From Geojedonia sp051814705 (GTDB lineage: Bacteria > Bacteroidota > Bacteroidia > Flavobacteriales > Flavobacteriaceae), in assembly GCA_051814705.1 (NCBI GenBank), contig JBPWQW010000004.1:124001-188000 (forward strand): DNA of 64,000 nucleotides, in the 5' to 3' direction. The position numbers were made by a program, and so were the translations under genes. The notes beneath the pieces were generated by a model. It searched no databases. It was given only the letters and a program-made list of their open reading frames with translations, and was not told the origin of the DNA. Of this stretch, positions 27,305 through 36,945 are shown in pieces (the first letter of the stretch is position 1; each line of letters opens with the position of its first letter).

Positions 27305-28270
27305 ATGAAAACAAATTTACTTATTACATTTTTATTAGTTACTGCGATGACTTTTGGCCAACAAACGGGAGAAGTTATTGTTACTGAAATTCACAACAGG
27401 CCGCAAAAGCCAACACAACAACAATTGGATGATGCCATTACCGCAGGAGGAATTACATCGGACGCAACACCAAATGAAGGACATACTGAATGGTTTGAAA
27501 TCTATAATACAACAGGATCGCCGGTAGTTATGGATGGTTGGATGATTGTTGATGAATCGAGCTCATCAAATGTAACAACTATTGGTTCCTTTACATTAGG
27601 GGTGGGTCAATATGCCATGTTTACAGGGTTTTATATTCCTGAAGCGCAAGGCGGTATTATTCCCGATTATGTTTATGATTATAAAAAACCAAGTTTTAAC
27701 AACGAAAGTAGTTATGATCAGGCAACAGACAGTTCATGCCCTGATGGAGTTTCGATTTATAAGGCTGACGGAACGACATTAGTAGATACTGTTGAATACG
27801 ACTATGGATACAATGTATCTACATGTGTTGAATCTCAAGATACAGACCATGACTTTCCACCTCAAGGTTCATCATCAAATGTAGCGTTTATGTTAAAAGT
27901 AGGAGCTCCATTGACTGCTACTGATAATGATGTTGCATCCAATTGGGAGTATGCAACACTGACTTATGACGGCACTCAAATAGGAACCCCGGGAAAAGCC
28001 AATGATCAAGATGCCACCCTTTCAACTAGCGATAAACTTTTTAATGCATTCAAGATATATCCAAACCCAGTAAGTAATTATATCAATATTCAATCTAAAA
28101 CCGTCAAAATTTCTTCAGTAGAATTATATAGCGTTTTAGGTAAAATAGTATTGTCACAAAAAGAAGTAACAAACGATCGTTTGGACATATCCAATATATC
28201 AAATGGCATCTATTTTATGAAAATAAATGCAGAAGGGAGCAGTACAACAAAAAAAATAGTCATTAAATAA
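27305..28270 (+). CDS. Lamin-tail domain protein with type IX secretion signal
   Basis: Secreted 321-aa protein. Signal peptide (MKTNLLITFLLVTAMTFGQQ) and a lamin-tail (LTD) beta domain at about 20-225 (GEVIVTEIHNRP, then GHTEWFEIYNTTGSPVVMDGW) are followed by a type A T9SS sorting domain at about 245-321 (FKIYPNPVSNYINIQ, then GIYFMKINAEG, ending KKIVIK). It should be moved to the cell surface or medium by the type IX system. It starts 24 bp after the PL7 gene and is closed by a strong terminator. No enzyme motif is seen, so a binding or adhesive accessory role in alginate attack is an inference. Confidence 0.85.
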   Translation: MKTNLLITFLLVTAMTFGQQTGEVIVTEIHNRPQKPTQQQLDDAITAGGITSDATPNEGHTEWFEIYNTTGSPVVMDGWMIVDESSSSNVTTIGSFTLGVGQYAMFTGFYIPEAQGGIIPDYVYDYKKPSFNNESSYDQATDSSCPDGVSIYKADGTTLVDTVEYDYGYNVSTCVESQDTDHDFPPQGSSSNVAFMLKVGAPLTATDNDVASNWEYATLTYDGTQIGTPGKANDQDATLSTSDKLFNAFKIYPNPVSNYINIQSKTVKISSVELYSVLGKIVLSQKEVTNDRLDISNISNGIYFMKINAEGSSTTKKIVIK

Positions 28271-28290
28271 TAGCAAACCTAATTAAATAT

Positions 28291-28321
28291 AAAAGCCTTA
28301 TAACTGTTATGAGGCTTTTTT
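28291..28321 (+). terminator. Intrinsic terminator
   Basis: A nearly uninterrupted stem (AAAAGCCT with AGGCTTTT, extended through ATAAC/GTTAT) runs into six T residues. It lies between the lamin-tail gene and the TIM-barrel gene, only 21 bp before the next start, so downstream genes may depend on read-through. Confidence 0.8.
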
Positions 28322-28341
28322 AAACATGAAAATCACTAGAT

Positions 28342-29286
28342 GTGACAACCAGAAGAGATTTTGTAAAGAAAACGGGCATAGTTGTGGCAAGCGTGCCTTT
28401 TTTAGGATTTCAGTATAAATTATTTAATCAAGTTAAAGTAAATGATGCACTCTCTGTAAATATATTTTCGAAGCATCTTCAATTCCTGGATTATAAAAGT
28501 ACAGGAGAAATGGCTGCCGAAATGGGATTCGCAGGTGTTGATTTAACAGTCAGACCTAAAGGGCATATACTTCCTGAATCAGTAAAAACCGAACTCCCAA
28601 AAGCAGTAAAAGAAATTAGGGCAAGCGGAGTTAACTGCGATATGATTACTACAAATATTGAAAGCGTTGATAACCCTTTAGATGTAGATATTTTAGAGAG
28701 CGCAGCGAAATTAGGAATCAAATATTATAGGACCAATTGGTTTAAATATATAGACAATTTATCTCTGATAGACTCCTTACTCGTCTATCGAGAAGAAATA
28801 AAAAGGTTAGGAGTTTTAAATGAAAAACTAGACCTTGTAGGGTGTTATCAAAATCATGCTGGTAAACATATTGGCGCGTCCTATTGGGAAATTAGCAAAC
28901 TTTTGGAATCCGTAAACCCTAAATACTTTGGAACCCAGTATGATATTAGACATGCTATGGTTGAAGGAGGCTATTCCTGGGAAAATGGTTTACAACTTTT
29001 GCATCCTAGCATAAAAGTTATAGTTTTAAAAGACTATAAGTGGGAAATAGAAAATGGAAAATGGGTGGTCATTAACGTGCCAATCGGAGAAGGGATGGTC
29101 AATTTTGATGGCTATTTTAAATTGTTAAAGGCTTATCATTTGAACCCCCCTGTATCACTTCATCTAGAATATGATTTGGGAGGCGCAGAAAAAGGAGATC
29201 AAGAAATATCAGTAGATAAAAAGGTGGTATTTGATGCCATGAAGAAAGACTTACATCACATTCAAACATTATGGAAAGAAGCTTAA
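28342..29286 (+). CDS. Sugar phosphate isomerase/epimerase-type TIM-barrel protein, exported
   Basis: AP-endonuclease-2 type TIM barrel of 314 aa with a Tat-like leader (TTRRDFVKKTG, then hydrophobic VVASVPFLGF). Barrel segments include MAAEMGFAGVDLTVRPKGH, LVGCYQNHAGKHIG and YFGTQYDIRHAM, with metal-type residues Glu, Asp and His as in xylose isomerase-like enzymes. The GTG at 28342 is the only start giving the leader. It precedes the PL6 lyase by 54 bp, so it is part of the alginate cluster. It could act on an unsaturated uronate or another sugar, but the substrate is unknown. Confidence 0.8.
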   Translation: MTTRRDFVKKTGIVVASVPFLGFQYKLFNQVKVNDALSVNIFSKHLQFLDYKSTGEMAAEMGFAGVDLTVRPKGHILPESVKTELPKAVKEIRASGVNCDMITTNIESVDNPLDVDILESAAKLGIKYYRTNWFKYIDNLSLIDSLLVYREEIKRLGVLNEKLDLVGCYQNHAGKHIGASYWEISKLLESVNPKYFGTQYDIRHAMVEGGYSWENGLQLLHPSIKVIVLKDYKWEIENGKWVVINVPIGEGMVNFDGYFKLLKAYHLNPPVSLHLEYDLGGAEKGDQEISVDKKVVFDAMKKDLHHIQTLWKEA

Positions 29287-29340
29287 TTGGTTAATTTTTT
29301 CTACAGTATTAAAACTAATTTTTTTAAATATTCATCAGCA

Positions 29341-31647
29341 ATGAAAAGAATCGCAATCATCTTAATTTTACTTATATTAATTGCATCCTGTAAACAACAA
29401 AAGCAAATAAACCACATTAAAGTAACTACTATTAACGAATTAAATGATGCCATAAAAAACTGTCAAGCAGGTGATAATATAGTGCTTGCAAACGGTATAT
29501 GGAAAGACGTTCAAATTAAGTTTTATGGTAGGGGAACCAAGGAAAATCCCATTACATTATCTGCCGAAGAAAAAGGGAAAGTGACCATTGAAGGTGCTTC
29601 CAATTTAAAATTAGGGGGCAGCTATTTAGAGGTGAATGGATTATATTTTAGAAATGGATATACCCCTACTAAAAACCTTATCCAATTTAAAATAAATAAC
29701 GATTCCATCGCCAATAATTGTAAAGTAACCCAATGTGTAATTGAAGAATTTACCCAACCAGATCGGGATGTAAGTGATCATTGGGTAGAATTTTGGGGCC
29801 AACATAACGAGTTAAGTAACTGCTATATAGCAGGTAAATCAAACTTTGGCCCAACAATTATGGTGCAGCTTAAAGGCAATGAAAATATTTACAATTATCA
29901 TCAAATCATTAATAATCATTTCGGACCAAGACCTAGAAAAGGAGGTCCACATGGTGAGACCATTCAAATAGGAGATAGTGGGACTTCTATGACGCCTTCT
30001 CATACTTTAGTTGCAAATAATTTATTTGATCGATGTAATGGCGAAATTGAAATCATTTCTAGCAAATCAAATTTTAATGAATTTAAAAATAATGTGTTTT
30101 TTGAAAGCGAAGGCTCACTAGTTTTAAGGCACGGAAATTATGCCGTTATTGATGGAAACATTTTTATAGGCAATGACAACTCCCAATTTATAGGTGGTAT
30201 CCGTGTTATTAACACTGGACACTGGATAACCAACAACTATTTTTATAAAATAAAAGGTAAAGAATTCAGAAGTGCTTTGGCGATTATGAATGGCATCCCT
30301 AAATCACCTCTAAATAGGTATAATCAAGTTACCGATGTTGTAGTAGCTCATAATACGTTTATAGATTGTAACTCCCCATGGCAATTTAGTGTTGGCTCTA
30401 ATGTAAGTCAAAGCGATGTATTGCCAGCAACAGAGATTCGTTCAGCAAGACCTGAACGTGTTGTTCTTGCTAATAATTTAATTTACAATGAAGTTGCAGA
30501 TGAAAATCCAATTGTTAATTACGATAAAGTAGATGGGGTTAATTTTAAAAACAACATCATTAATAATGAAAATAATAGCGAAGTAAAGCCAGTAGGATTA
30601 ATCACAGAAAACTTTGCAGTTGCTAAAAAATCGAGTGATTTATTCGTTCTAAATGAAAATATGGCGGATGTTTATACAGGTTTTAATTTTGAAAACATTA
30701 CGAATGATCTCTTCGGAAGTCCTAGAACTTCTAAAAATAATAGCATCGGTGCAATTGTAAATCCAGTTAAAAACAACACGGTTTTAATGGATAAAACAAA
30801 ATATGGAACTCATTGGTTTTCAGAAGAAAAAGCCAGGAAAGAACCCAATAAAATCACCGTTTCCACTAGTGAAGAACTTGTTACTCAGCTTAAAGAAGCA
30901 CATTCAGGCGATATCATTTTACTTGACAGTGGCGTTTATAATTTAAATGCATCGTTAGTTATAGATAAAGAAATCACATTGGCTTCCAATGATAAAAATC
31001 AAAGGTCAGAATTGGTGTTTTCTTCAGAAAAAACAGCTTTTGAAATGCATCCTAAAGGACATTTAATATTAAAAGATGTCGTTTTAACGGGAAATAAATT
31101 TCAAAACACCTTTACTACTTTAGATAAAAACATGAGTAAAGCCTATAATTTATTTATTGTTAATGTTGAGATTAAAGATTTTAAAAGTGTATTAGAAGTA
31201 TCTAAAGGTTCATTTACCGATACGATATCTGTAACTAATTCAGTTATTAAGAATTGCGAACGTGGTATCATGCTCAATAAAGAAACCAATGACGGTGGCG
31301 ACTATAATGCTGAGTTTGTAACAATCTCTAATACCACTTTTGACAATATACAAGAAGCAGTTTTAGATTACTATCGTGGCGGTTATGATGAGTCCACCAT
31401 TGGAGGGAATTTATCACTAAAAAATAATACGATTACCAATTCTGGTAAATCAGAAAAAGACCATATTTTAATAAAAAACAGAGGTATTGTAAATGTAGAG
31501 TTCGCAAATAACACGTTTAAAAATAACTCAATAAAACTCATCGCAATTTTATGGGGTGAAAAAGGACAAGAACCTGGGGAAAACACCATTGTAAATTCAG
31601 GTAAATTTGAAGTGGTTCAAAATTTAAAATTGAAGTTAATGTATTAG
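29341..31647 (+). CDS. Alginate lyase, polysaccharide lyase family 6 (chondroitinase B-like)
   Basis: Right-handed beta-helix lyase of 768 aa. ATG 29341 starts a lipoprotein signal ending LLILIASC. The N-terminal helix domain carries PL6 hallmarks: NDAIKNCQAGDNIVLANGIW, GPRPRKGGPHGETIQIGDSG, NEIEIISSKSN-like EIEIISSKSNFNEF with the catalytic lysine, and LVLRHGNYAVIDGNIFIG with the catalytic arginine. A second, shorter beta-helix follows from about 510 (ITVSTSEELVTQLKEAHSGD). PL6 enzymes prefer polyMG or polyG. It sits between the TIM-barrel gene and another lyase with 11-bp spacing to the latter. A broken relative of its N terminus lies at 34326. Confidence 0.92.
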   Translation: MKRIAIILILLILIASCKQQKQINHIKVTTINELNDAIKNCQAGDNIVLANGIWKDVQIKFYGRGTKENPITLSAEEKGKVTIEGASNLKLGGSYLEVNGLYFRNGYTPTKNLIQFKINNDSIANNCKVTQCVIEEFTQPDRDVSDHWVEFWGQHNELSNCYIAGKSNFGPTIMVQLKGNENIYNYHQIINNHFGPRPRKGGPHGETIQIGDSGTSMTPSHTLVANNLFDRCNGEIEIISSKSNFNEFKNNVFFESEGSLVLRHGNYAVIDGNIFIGNDNSQFIGGIRVINTGHWITNNYFYKIKGKEFRSALAIMNGIPKSPLNRYNQVTDVVVAHNTFIDCNSPWQFSVGSNVSQSDVLPATEIRSARPERVVLANNLIYNEVADENPIVNYDKVDGVNFKNNIINNENNSEVKPVGLITENFAVAKKSSDLFVLNENMADVYTGFNFENITNDLFGSPRTSKNNSIGAIVNPVKNNTVLMDKTKYGTHWFSEEKARKEPNKITVSTSEELVTQLKEAHSGDIILLDSGVYNLNASLVIDKEITLASNDKNQRSELVFSSEKTAFEMHPKGHLILKDVVLTGNKFQNTFTTLDKNMSKAYNLFIVNVEIKDFKSVLEVSKGSFTDTISVTNSVIKNCERGIMLNKETNDGGDYNAEFVTISNTTFDNIQEAVLDYYRGGYDESTIGGNLSLKNNTITNSGKSEKDHILIKNRGIVNVEFANNTFKNNSIKLIAILWGEKGQEPGENTIVNSGKFEVVQNLKLKLMY

Positions 31648-31658
31648 AAAAATATAAG

Positions 31659-33905
31659 ATGAATTTAGTTAAAGGAGTATTATTAATATACGGACTTGTT
31701 TTAATGCAAAGCTTATCTGCACAAAATATTCCTTCAAGCCAAATTATCGAATCTAATAAACTTGCAAGTTTTTTAAAGCCGGATGTACAAGAATCATTAG
31801 GTGGTAAAGGAAATATTAGCCAAACCCAATTAGCACAATATTTTCGAGAGAAATTTTCCGAACGCTATTTTTATGATTGGAGAAATTTTGAAAAGCGATT
31901 GAATTCATATAATTCCATTTATCCTGAAGCTGAAAAAGGGCATTCTGAAAGAGCATTAGATCATCTATCAAAATTTGCCGATTCCACAACATGGAAACTA
32001 CCATTTAATTACCAAAATGGTGAACCCGTTAATGCCTACGCCTTGCGCCATTTGGCACGCCAACATAAAATGGTGGACATTGCCTTTTATTACAATTACC
32101 AAAATAAAAAACCAGAATATCTAAACTATTTCAAAAACCAATTAAAGTCCTTAAACGCTGCCTTATTGGCCAAAGATTATGAGAAAATAGAAGATGGAAA
32201 TGGCGTTTACGAAGCCTTTAGATCTGGATATCGCATATTAAATTGGTTGCAAATTCATAATATGTTTTTGGGTGAAAAAACCTATTCAGACGAAGACCAA
32301 CTTTTGACCATTGCCACTTTATTACAACATGCAGCTAATTTATATGAAACTAATCTCGAATTTGTTCCTGGTAATCACCAGACTAGAGGCATGTCTGCCT
32401 TAGCTATGCTTTCTATTTTGTTTCGAGATTTTAAAGATTCAGGCAAGTGGTACGAATTGGCAATGCACCAACTGGAAGCTCATCTTGATAAAGAAATCAA
32501 TGATGATGGATTTCAATTTGAACGCACAGTGCATTACCACATGAGTGATATTGATAATTACTATTATGTCTATCAATTAGCTAAAAACAGTCATCTTAAA
32601 GTGAATGATTTTTGGGAAAATAAATTAAAATCGTTGTTTACAACCTTAACCAAAATTGCCTACCCTGATAAATCAGCTCCAGTACTTTCAGACGATACCA
32701 ATGAACCTTGGGCTGAAAAAAATGATATTTCGGGAGCATTAACTTTAGGATATCTTTTGTTTGAAGACCCTGAATTGGGTTATTTCTCAAATAACTATGT
32801 TGAGCAAAAAATGTTTTGGTATGTGAGCGACCTGCAGCTAAAGTTGCTAAATAGAGTTAAGTCAAAAACACCAGATTTTAAATCGGTTACATTTCCAGTA
32901 ACAGGCTATTATGTCATGCGAGAAGGTTGGAATAAGCACGATAACCTTATGATTATTTCTAACGGACTAGATAAGGATAAACCTGACCATCAACATGGCG
33001 ATATGTTAGGTATTCAGGCCATGGCAAATGGTCAAGTTATTTTACCAAATTACCAAGTTCGGTATTCGCTTGAAGATTTAGAATTCTTTAAAAATTCCAT
33101 GGTTAAAAATGTGGCTTTGGTTGATGACGAGCTACAAGGCAAACAGTATATTTCTAATCAAGGCGGTAGTGGATTTGGGAAATTTAAAGAATTACCTCAA
33201 CCAAAAACGATTGCTTGGAACAGCTATAAAGATTTAGATGTATTTGTTGGAAGCCATAATGGATTTGAAAATATAGGTGTAAACTATACCAGACAAGTGA
33301 TTTATTTAAAAGATGATTTTTGGATTGTAAAAGATAATTTTAATTCAGATAAGCCACACACCTACAAACAAATTTGGCAAGGGCATTATTCGTTAGAAGA
33401 AGCATCGAAATTAATTCGTTCTACTTTTAATGATGGTTCAGGTAGCGATATTTACCAATTGGTGGCTGTAGATTCCGTTTCAACCTCTGGAACCCGAGGA
33501 AAAGAATGGGCTGTTGTTTCAAAAAAAAATAAAAAAGATTTCAATTTTATAACGATCATTTTTCCATTTGGAAAGTATAATGAGAGAATTGATGAAGATA
33601 AATCTAGCCCAGAATTAAAAGGCTGGAAATTAAACCAGTCAAAATGGACTATTGAAGGTGCTCAGCCAACGGCATTAACTAAAGACAGTCTTGATGTTTT
33701 CTTTTCGGTTAAAACGCTTGAATTAGACAATCTTAAAATTGCTATTTCTGCAGAAGCCGACATCTTTATAAAATCGGAAAGCAATCGATTAATTATTCAA
33801 TCGATAGGCGATCAGGATTACCTAATTGAGATAATAGGTAAAAACATAAAAACACAATTTAAACTCATCCCCGGAAATGTATTTGAATTTTTAAAAAAGC
33901 AATAA
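31659..33905 (+). CDS. Heparinase II/III superfamily polysaccharide lyase, family unassigned
   Basis: Secreted lyase of 748 aa. A signal peptide (cut near LSAQ) is followed by an alpha/alpha toroid at about 60-360 (FVPGNHQTRGMSALAMLSIL, then DGFQFERTVHYHMSDIDNYY) and beta-sandwich domains (KPDHQHGDMLGIQAMANGQV). The Asn-His in GNHQTRG, the tyrosine in VHYHM and the histidine in DHQHGD fit the catalytic set of heparinase II/III-fold lyases. It differs from the PL17 protein downstream and resembles the PL12/PL39-like branch more. Alginate activity is inferred from its place 11 bp after the PL6 gene. Confidence 0.82.
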   Translation: MNLVKGVLLIYGLVLMQSLSAQNIPSSQIIESNKLASFLKPDVQESLGGKGNISQTQLAQYFREKFSERYFYDWRNFEKRLNSYNSIYPEAEKGHSERALDHLSKFADSTTWKLPFNYQNGEPVNAYALRHLARQHKMVDIAFYYNYQNKKPEYLNYFKNQLKSLNAALLAKDYEKIEDGNGVYEAFRSGYRILNWLQIHNMFLGEKTYSDEDQLLTIATLLQHAANLYETNLEFVPGNHQTRGMSALAMLSILFRDFKDSGKWYELAMHQLEAHLDKEINDDGFQFERTVHYHMSDIDNYYYVYQLAKNSHLKVNDFWENKLKSLFTTLTKIAYPDKSAPVLSDDTNEPWAEKNDISGALTLGYLLFEDPELGYFSNNYVEQKMFWYVSDLQLKLLNRVKSKTPDFKSVTFPVTGYYVMREGWNKHDNLMIISNGLDKDKPDHQHGDMLGIQAMANGQVILPNYQVRYSLEDLEFFKNSMVKNVALVDDELQGKQYISNQGGSGFGKFKELPQPKTIAWNSYKDLDVFVGSHNGFENIGVNYTRQVIYLKDDFWIVKDNFNSDKPHTYKQIWQGHYSLEEASKLIRSTFNDGSGSDIYQLVAVDSVSTSGTRGKEWAVVSKKNKKDFNFITIIFPFGKYNERIDEDKSSPELKGWKLNQSKWTIEGAQPTALTKDSLDVFFSVKTLELDNLKIAISAEADIFIKSESNRLIIQSIGDQDYLIEIIGKNIKTQFKLIPGNVFEFLKKQ

Positions 33906-34257
33906 ACATTTTTTTGCCGATTTAAACAATGGTTACTTTATCAAAAAAAAAAATCAAAAGTTAAAATAAAATAAACAAACTAGTGCTATACTATTGGGCT
34001 TTGTCCCTGGCATTTTCTATAGTGTAATACTATTGGCACCTGGAGTGTTACTTCCATTATTGTTGCTAGAAGTATATTTGGAATGTAACCGTTGTGAGTG
34101 CTAGGCTATGGCGTTTTTTTAGATTTATAATGTTAGCTTATGAGAATTTCGCTTTAATTTCTGACGAAATACTGATTTCATTTTTTTGAAAAACATCTAG
34201 TCATTTCGTAAAATTAGTAAATTCAGATCCCATTCAGACTCAAATTTATCTTATGAA

Positions 34258-34312
34258 TTTTGGATAGTATATTAATATAGTATATATTTGGTAAACCAAA
34301 CTGGTAAACCAA
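34258..34312 (+). promoter_or_regulatory. Promoter and operator doublet before PL6 relic and PL17
   Basis: TTTG (34258-34261), 21 bp, then TATATTTG (34283-34290) forms a promoter. Operators TTGGTAAACCAA (34288-34299) and CTGGTAAACCAA (34301-34312) follow with the same 13-bp spacing as at 26299. The unit is directly upstream of the broken PL6 gene and would now drive PL17. Confidence 0.75.
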
Positions 34313-34325
34313 TTTAAACATTATT

Positions 34326-34626
34326 ATGGATTATTATCATTCAGTCATCCTTGTGTTAGTTGTTTTAAATTCCAGTGGCAAAGAGAAAAGTATCTCAAGT
34401 TTAGTGAGAAATTCCAGAGTTTAGTCAAACGGTTGCAAATGCAAAACCAGGATCAATAGTTGGTTTAATAAATGGTATTTGGAAGGTTGTAGATTTGGTG
34501 TTTTAGGAGAAGGGGCGAAAAAAATCAATAATACTAACCGTTGAAGATAAAGTAAAAGTAACTTTAGAGGGATCTTTAAATCTTCATATTGCAGAAAATT
34601 ATTTAGTTTTTGAAGGTTTGGTTTAA
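34326..34626 (+). pseudogene. Remnant of a PL6 alginate lyase N terminus
   Basis: Reading in shifting frames from ATG 34326 gives a signal-peptide-like start, then IPEFSQTVANAKPGSIVGLI, NGIWK, VVDLVF, a TAG stop at 34504-34506, GEGAK, a frameshift, then IILTVEDKVKVTLEGSLNLH and NYLVFEGLV before TAA. This aligns with the intact PL6 at 29341 (NAIKN-CQAGDNIVLANGIWKDV, then ITLSAEEKGKVTIEGASNLK and SYLEVNGLYF). At least one stop and two frameshifts are present, and only about the first 90 codons survive. Confidence 0.85.
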
Positions 34627-34642
34627 TATCTAATTGATAATT

Positions 34643-36940
34643 ATGTTTTTAAAAAGAAGAATACAAATTATTTTGTCAGTTTTACTTTTGATTGTTGCTT
34701 CTTGTAAAGCACAATCTGAAGCAGCTTCTGATAAAAAAAAATCAGATAAAAATGAACATCCTAGCTTGATACTAACGAAAGCTGGTGTAGAAAAAATAAA
34801 AGCACAATTAGGAAGCATACCTCTTTTTGATAAAACTTTAGCAAATGTAAAAGAAGAAGTAGATGCTGAAATCATAATTGGAATTGAGGTTCCTATTCCA
34901 AAAGATTTCTCCGGTGGTTATACTCACGAACGTCACAAGAAAAATTATTTGATGATGCAAAAAGCGGGGGTATTGTACCAGATACTAGGTGATGATAAAT
35001 ATGCCAAATATGTTAAAGACATGCTTTTGGAATATGCCAAAATCTATCCAACACTTCCAGTTCACCCACAAACAAGATCCTATGCAAGAGGGAAATTATT
35101 TTGGCAATGTTTAAACGATTCCAATTGGTTGGTATATGTAAGTCAAGCCTACGATTGTGTTTACAATTATTTTAGTGAAACAGAACGCCAACTTTTAGAA
35201 AAAGATCTTTTTAAACCCTTTGCTGATTTTATTTCAATAGAAAACCCTCAATTTTTTAACCGGGTGCACAATCATAGTACTTGGGGAAATGTAGCTGTTG
35301 GAATGATTGCCTTGGTTATGGATAATGACAGCTTACTGGACAGGGCACTGTATGGATTGAAAATAGATAATATAGACCCTAATGCAAAGGATAATGATGG
35401 CGGATTTATAAAAAAGAAAGGACAAAAAGTTGGCTTTTTGGCTAATTTGGAAGAACCCTTTTCACCAGATGGGTATTATACGGAAGGACCCTATTACCAG
35501 CGGTATGCCATGTATCCGTTTTTGATTTTTGCTGAAGCTTTACAAAACGTAAAACCAGAACTTAAAATATTTGACTATAAAGACGGCGTTTTATTAAAAG
35601 CAATAAGCACCTTATTAAATTTAACCGATGCCGACGGTAATTTTTTTCCTTTGAATGATGCACAAAAAGGCATGTCGTATTATTCAAGAGAATTGGTATC
35701 ATCGGTAGATATCGGCTATTATTTTGGTGGAAATAATACAGATTTACTATCTATTGCCAAAGACCAAGGGGAGGTATTATTAGATGATACTGGTTTATCG
35801 GTAGCTATTGGTTTAAGAGATCATCTAGAAACTCCGTTTATTAAAAAGTCAATCGATTTATCTGACGGAAAGAACGGAGATGAAGGGGGTGTTGCTATCT
35901 TAAGAGCCAATGGCTCAAAGGATGAGCTTGCCTTGGTCATGAAATATTCAGCTCAAGGTTTGAGTCATGGGCATTATGATAAATTATCCTTTTCGTATTA
36001 TGAAGGCGGTAATGAAGTGATTCAGGATTATGGAATGGCGCGTTTTGTTAATATTCAACAAAAGGGTGGAGGTAATTATTTAAAGGAAAATACCACATGG
36101 GCCAAACAAACCATTGCTCATAATACCATTAATCAAAATGAAACGTCTCAATTTAACGGTGATTTTGAAACAGGCAGTTTACATCATTCCGAAAAATATC
36201 TGTTCGATGTTTCAAATCTTAATCTTCAAATAATAAGCGCAACAGAAGCCAATGCTTACCCAGGCACAAAATTACACAGAACGATGGTGCTTATTAAGGA
36301 TGATAACTTTGAGAACCCTTATCTTTTGGATATTATCAAAATAAATTCGGAAATAGAAAACCAATACGACTTACCATTTTATTATTTAGGTCAGTTAATG
36401 TCTACTGATTTTGAGTATAAAGTACCTGAAGTTTTAAAGCCTATGGGCGATAAAAATGGTTATCAACATTTGTGGAATGAAGGCGAAGGTAAATCGGATA
36501 CTGGAAATGCCAAAATCTCATGGCTTAACAAGGAGCGATTTTACACACTTACATCGGTTGTTTCTAATGAAGATGATTTGCTGTTTACCAGAATTGGTGC
36601 ACAAGATCCAGATTTCAATCTCAGAAAAGATCCAGGGTTTATGATTAGAAAAGAGAATAGTAAAGACTCTTACTTTGTTTCACTACTAGAATCACATGGA
36701 CAATACGACCCCGTTAGTGAAATTGCAACCAATGCATTTAGCAATGTTAAAAATTTAAGTGTCGTTTATAGCGACGACGATTATATAGCATTGTCCATTG
36801 AAACTATAAATGATGAAAAAAATATGTTTTTGTTTTCATTTAAAGACAATTCAAACCTTAGTAATCATCAAATAAAAATAGACCATAAAACCTATGATTG
36901 GATAGGTCCATATCAATTTATCAATATCAAAATAAACTAA
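34643..36940 (+). CDS. Oligo-alginate lyase, polysaccharide lyase family 17
   Basis: Exo-type alginate lyase of 765 aa releasing unsaturated monouronate (DEH) from oligomers. ATG 34643 opens a lipoprotein signal ending IVASC (Cys21). The alginate-lyase toroid at about 60-400 has RVHNHSTWGN with Asn210-His211 and PDGYYTEGPYYQRYAMYPF with the catalytic tyrosine. The heparinase II/III domain from about 410 has GLSHGHYDKLSF, VIQDYGMARF and TWAKQTIAHNTIN. These match the catalytic Asn, His and two Tyr known for PL17. It uses the promoter in front of the PL6 relic and is followed 5 bp later by kdgF. Confidence 0.93.
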   Translation: MFLKRRIQIILSVLLLIVASCKAQSEAASDKKKSDKNEHPSLILTKAGVEKIKAQLGSIPLFDKTLANVKEEVDAEIIIGIEVPIPKDFSGGYTHERHKKNYLMMQKAGVLYQILGDDKYAKYVKDMLLEYAKIYPTLPVHPQTRSYARGKLFWQCLNDSNWLVYVSQAYDCVYNYFSETERQLLEKDLFKPFADFISIENPQFFNRVHNHSTWGNVAVGMIALVMDNDSLLDRALYGLKIDNIDPNAKDNDGGFIKKKGQKVGFLANLEEPFSPDGYYTEGPYYQRYAMYPFLIFAEALQNVKPELKIFDYKDGVLLKAISTLLNLTDADGNFFPLNDAQKGMSYYSRELVSSVDIGYYFGGNNTDLLSIAKDQGEVLLDDTGLSVAIGLRDHLETPFIKKSIDLSDGKNGDEGGVAILRANGSKDELALVMKYSAQGLSHGHYDKLSFSYYEGGNEVIQDYGMARFVNIQQKGGGNYLKENTTWAKQTIAHNTINQNETSQFNGDFETGSLHHSEKYLFDVSNLNLQIISATEANAYPGTKLHRTMVLIKDDNFENPYLLDIIKINSEIENQYDLPFYYLGQLMSTDFEYKVPEVLKPMGDKNGYQHLWNEGEGKSDTGNAKISWLNKERFYTLTSVVSNEDDLLFTRIGAQDPDFNLRKDPGFMIRKENSKDSYFVSLLESHGQYDPVSEIATNAFSNVKNLSVVYSDDDYIALSIETINDEKNMFLFSFKDNSNLSNHQIKIDHKTYDWIGPYQFINIKIN

Positions 36941-36945
36941 ATAAC

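Noticed and set aside
34326..34400. Short peptide starting at ATG 34326
   Set aside because: It ends in a stop after about 33 codons and continues as recognisable PL6 sequence in another frame, so it belongs to the pseudogene.
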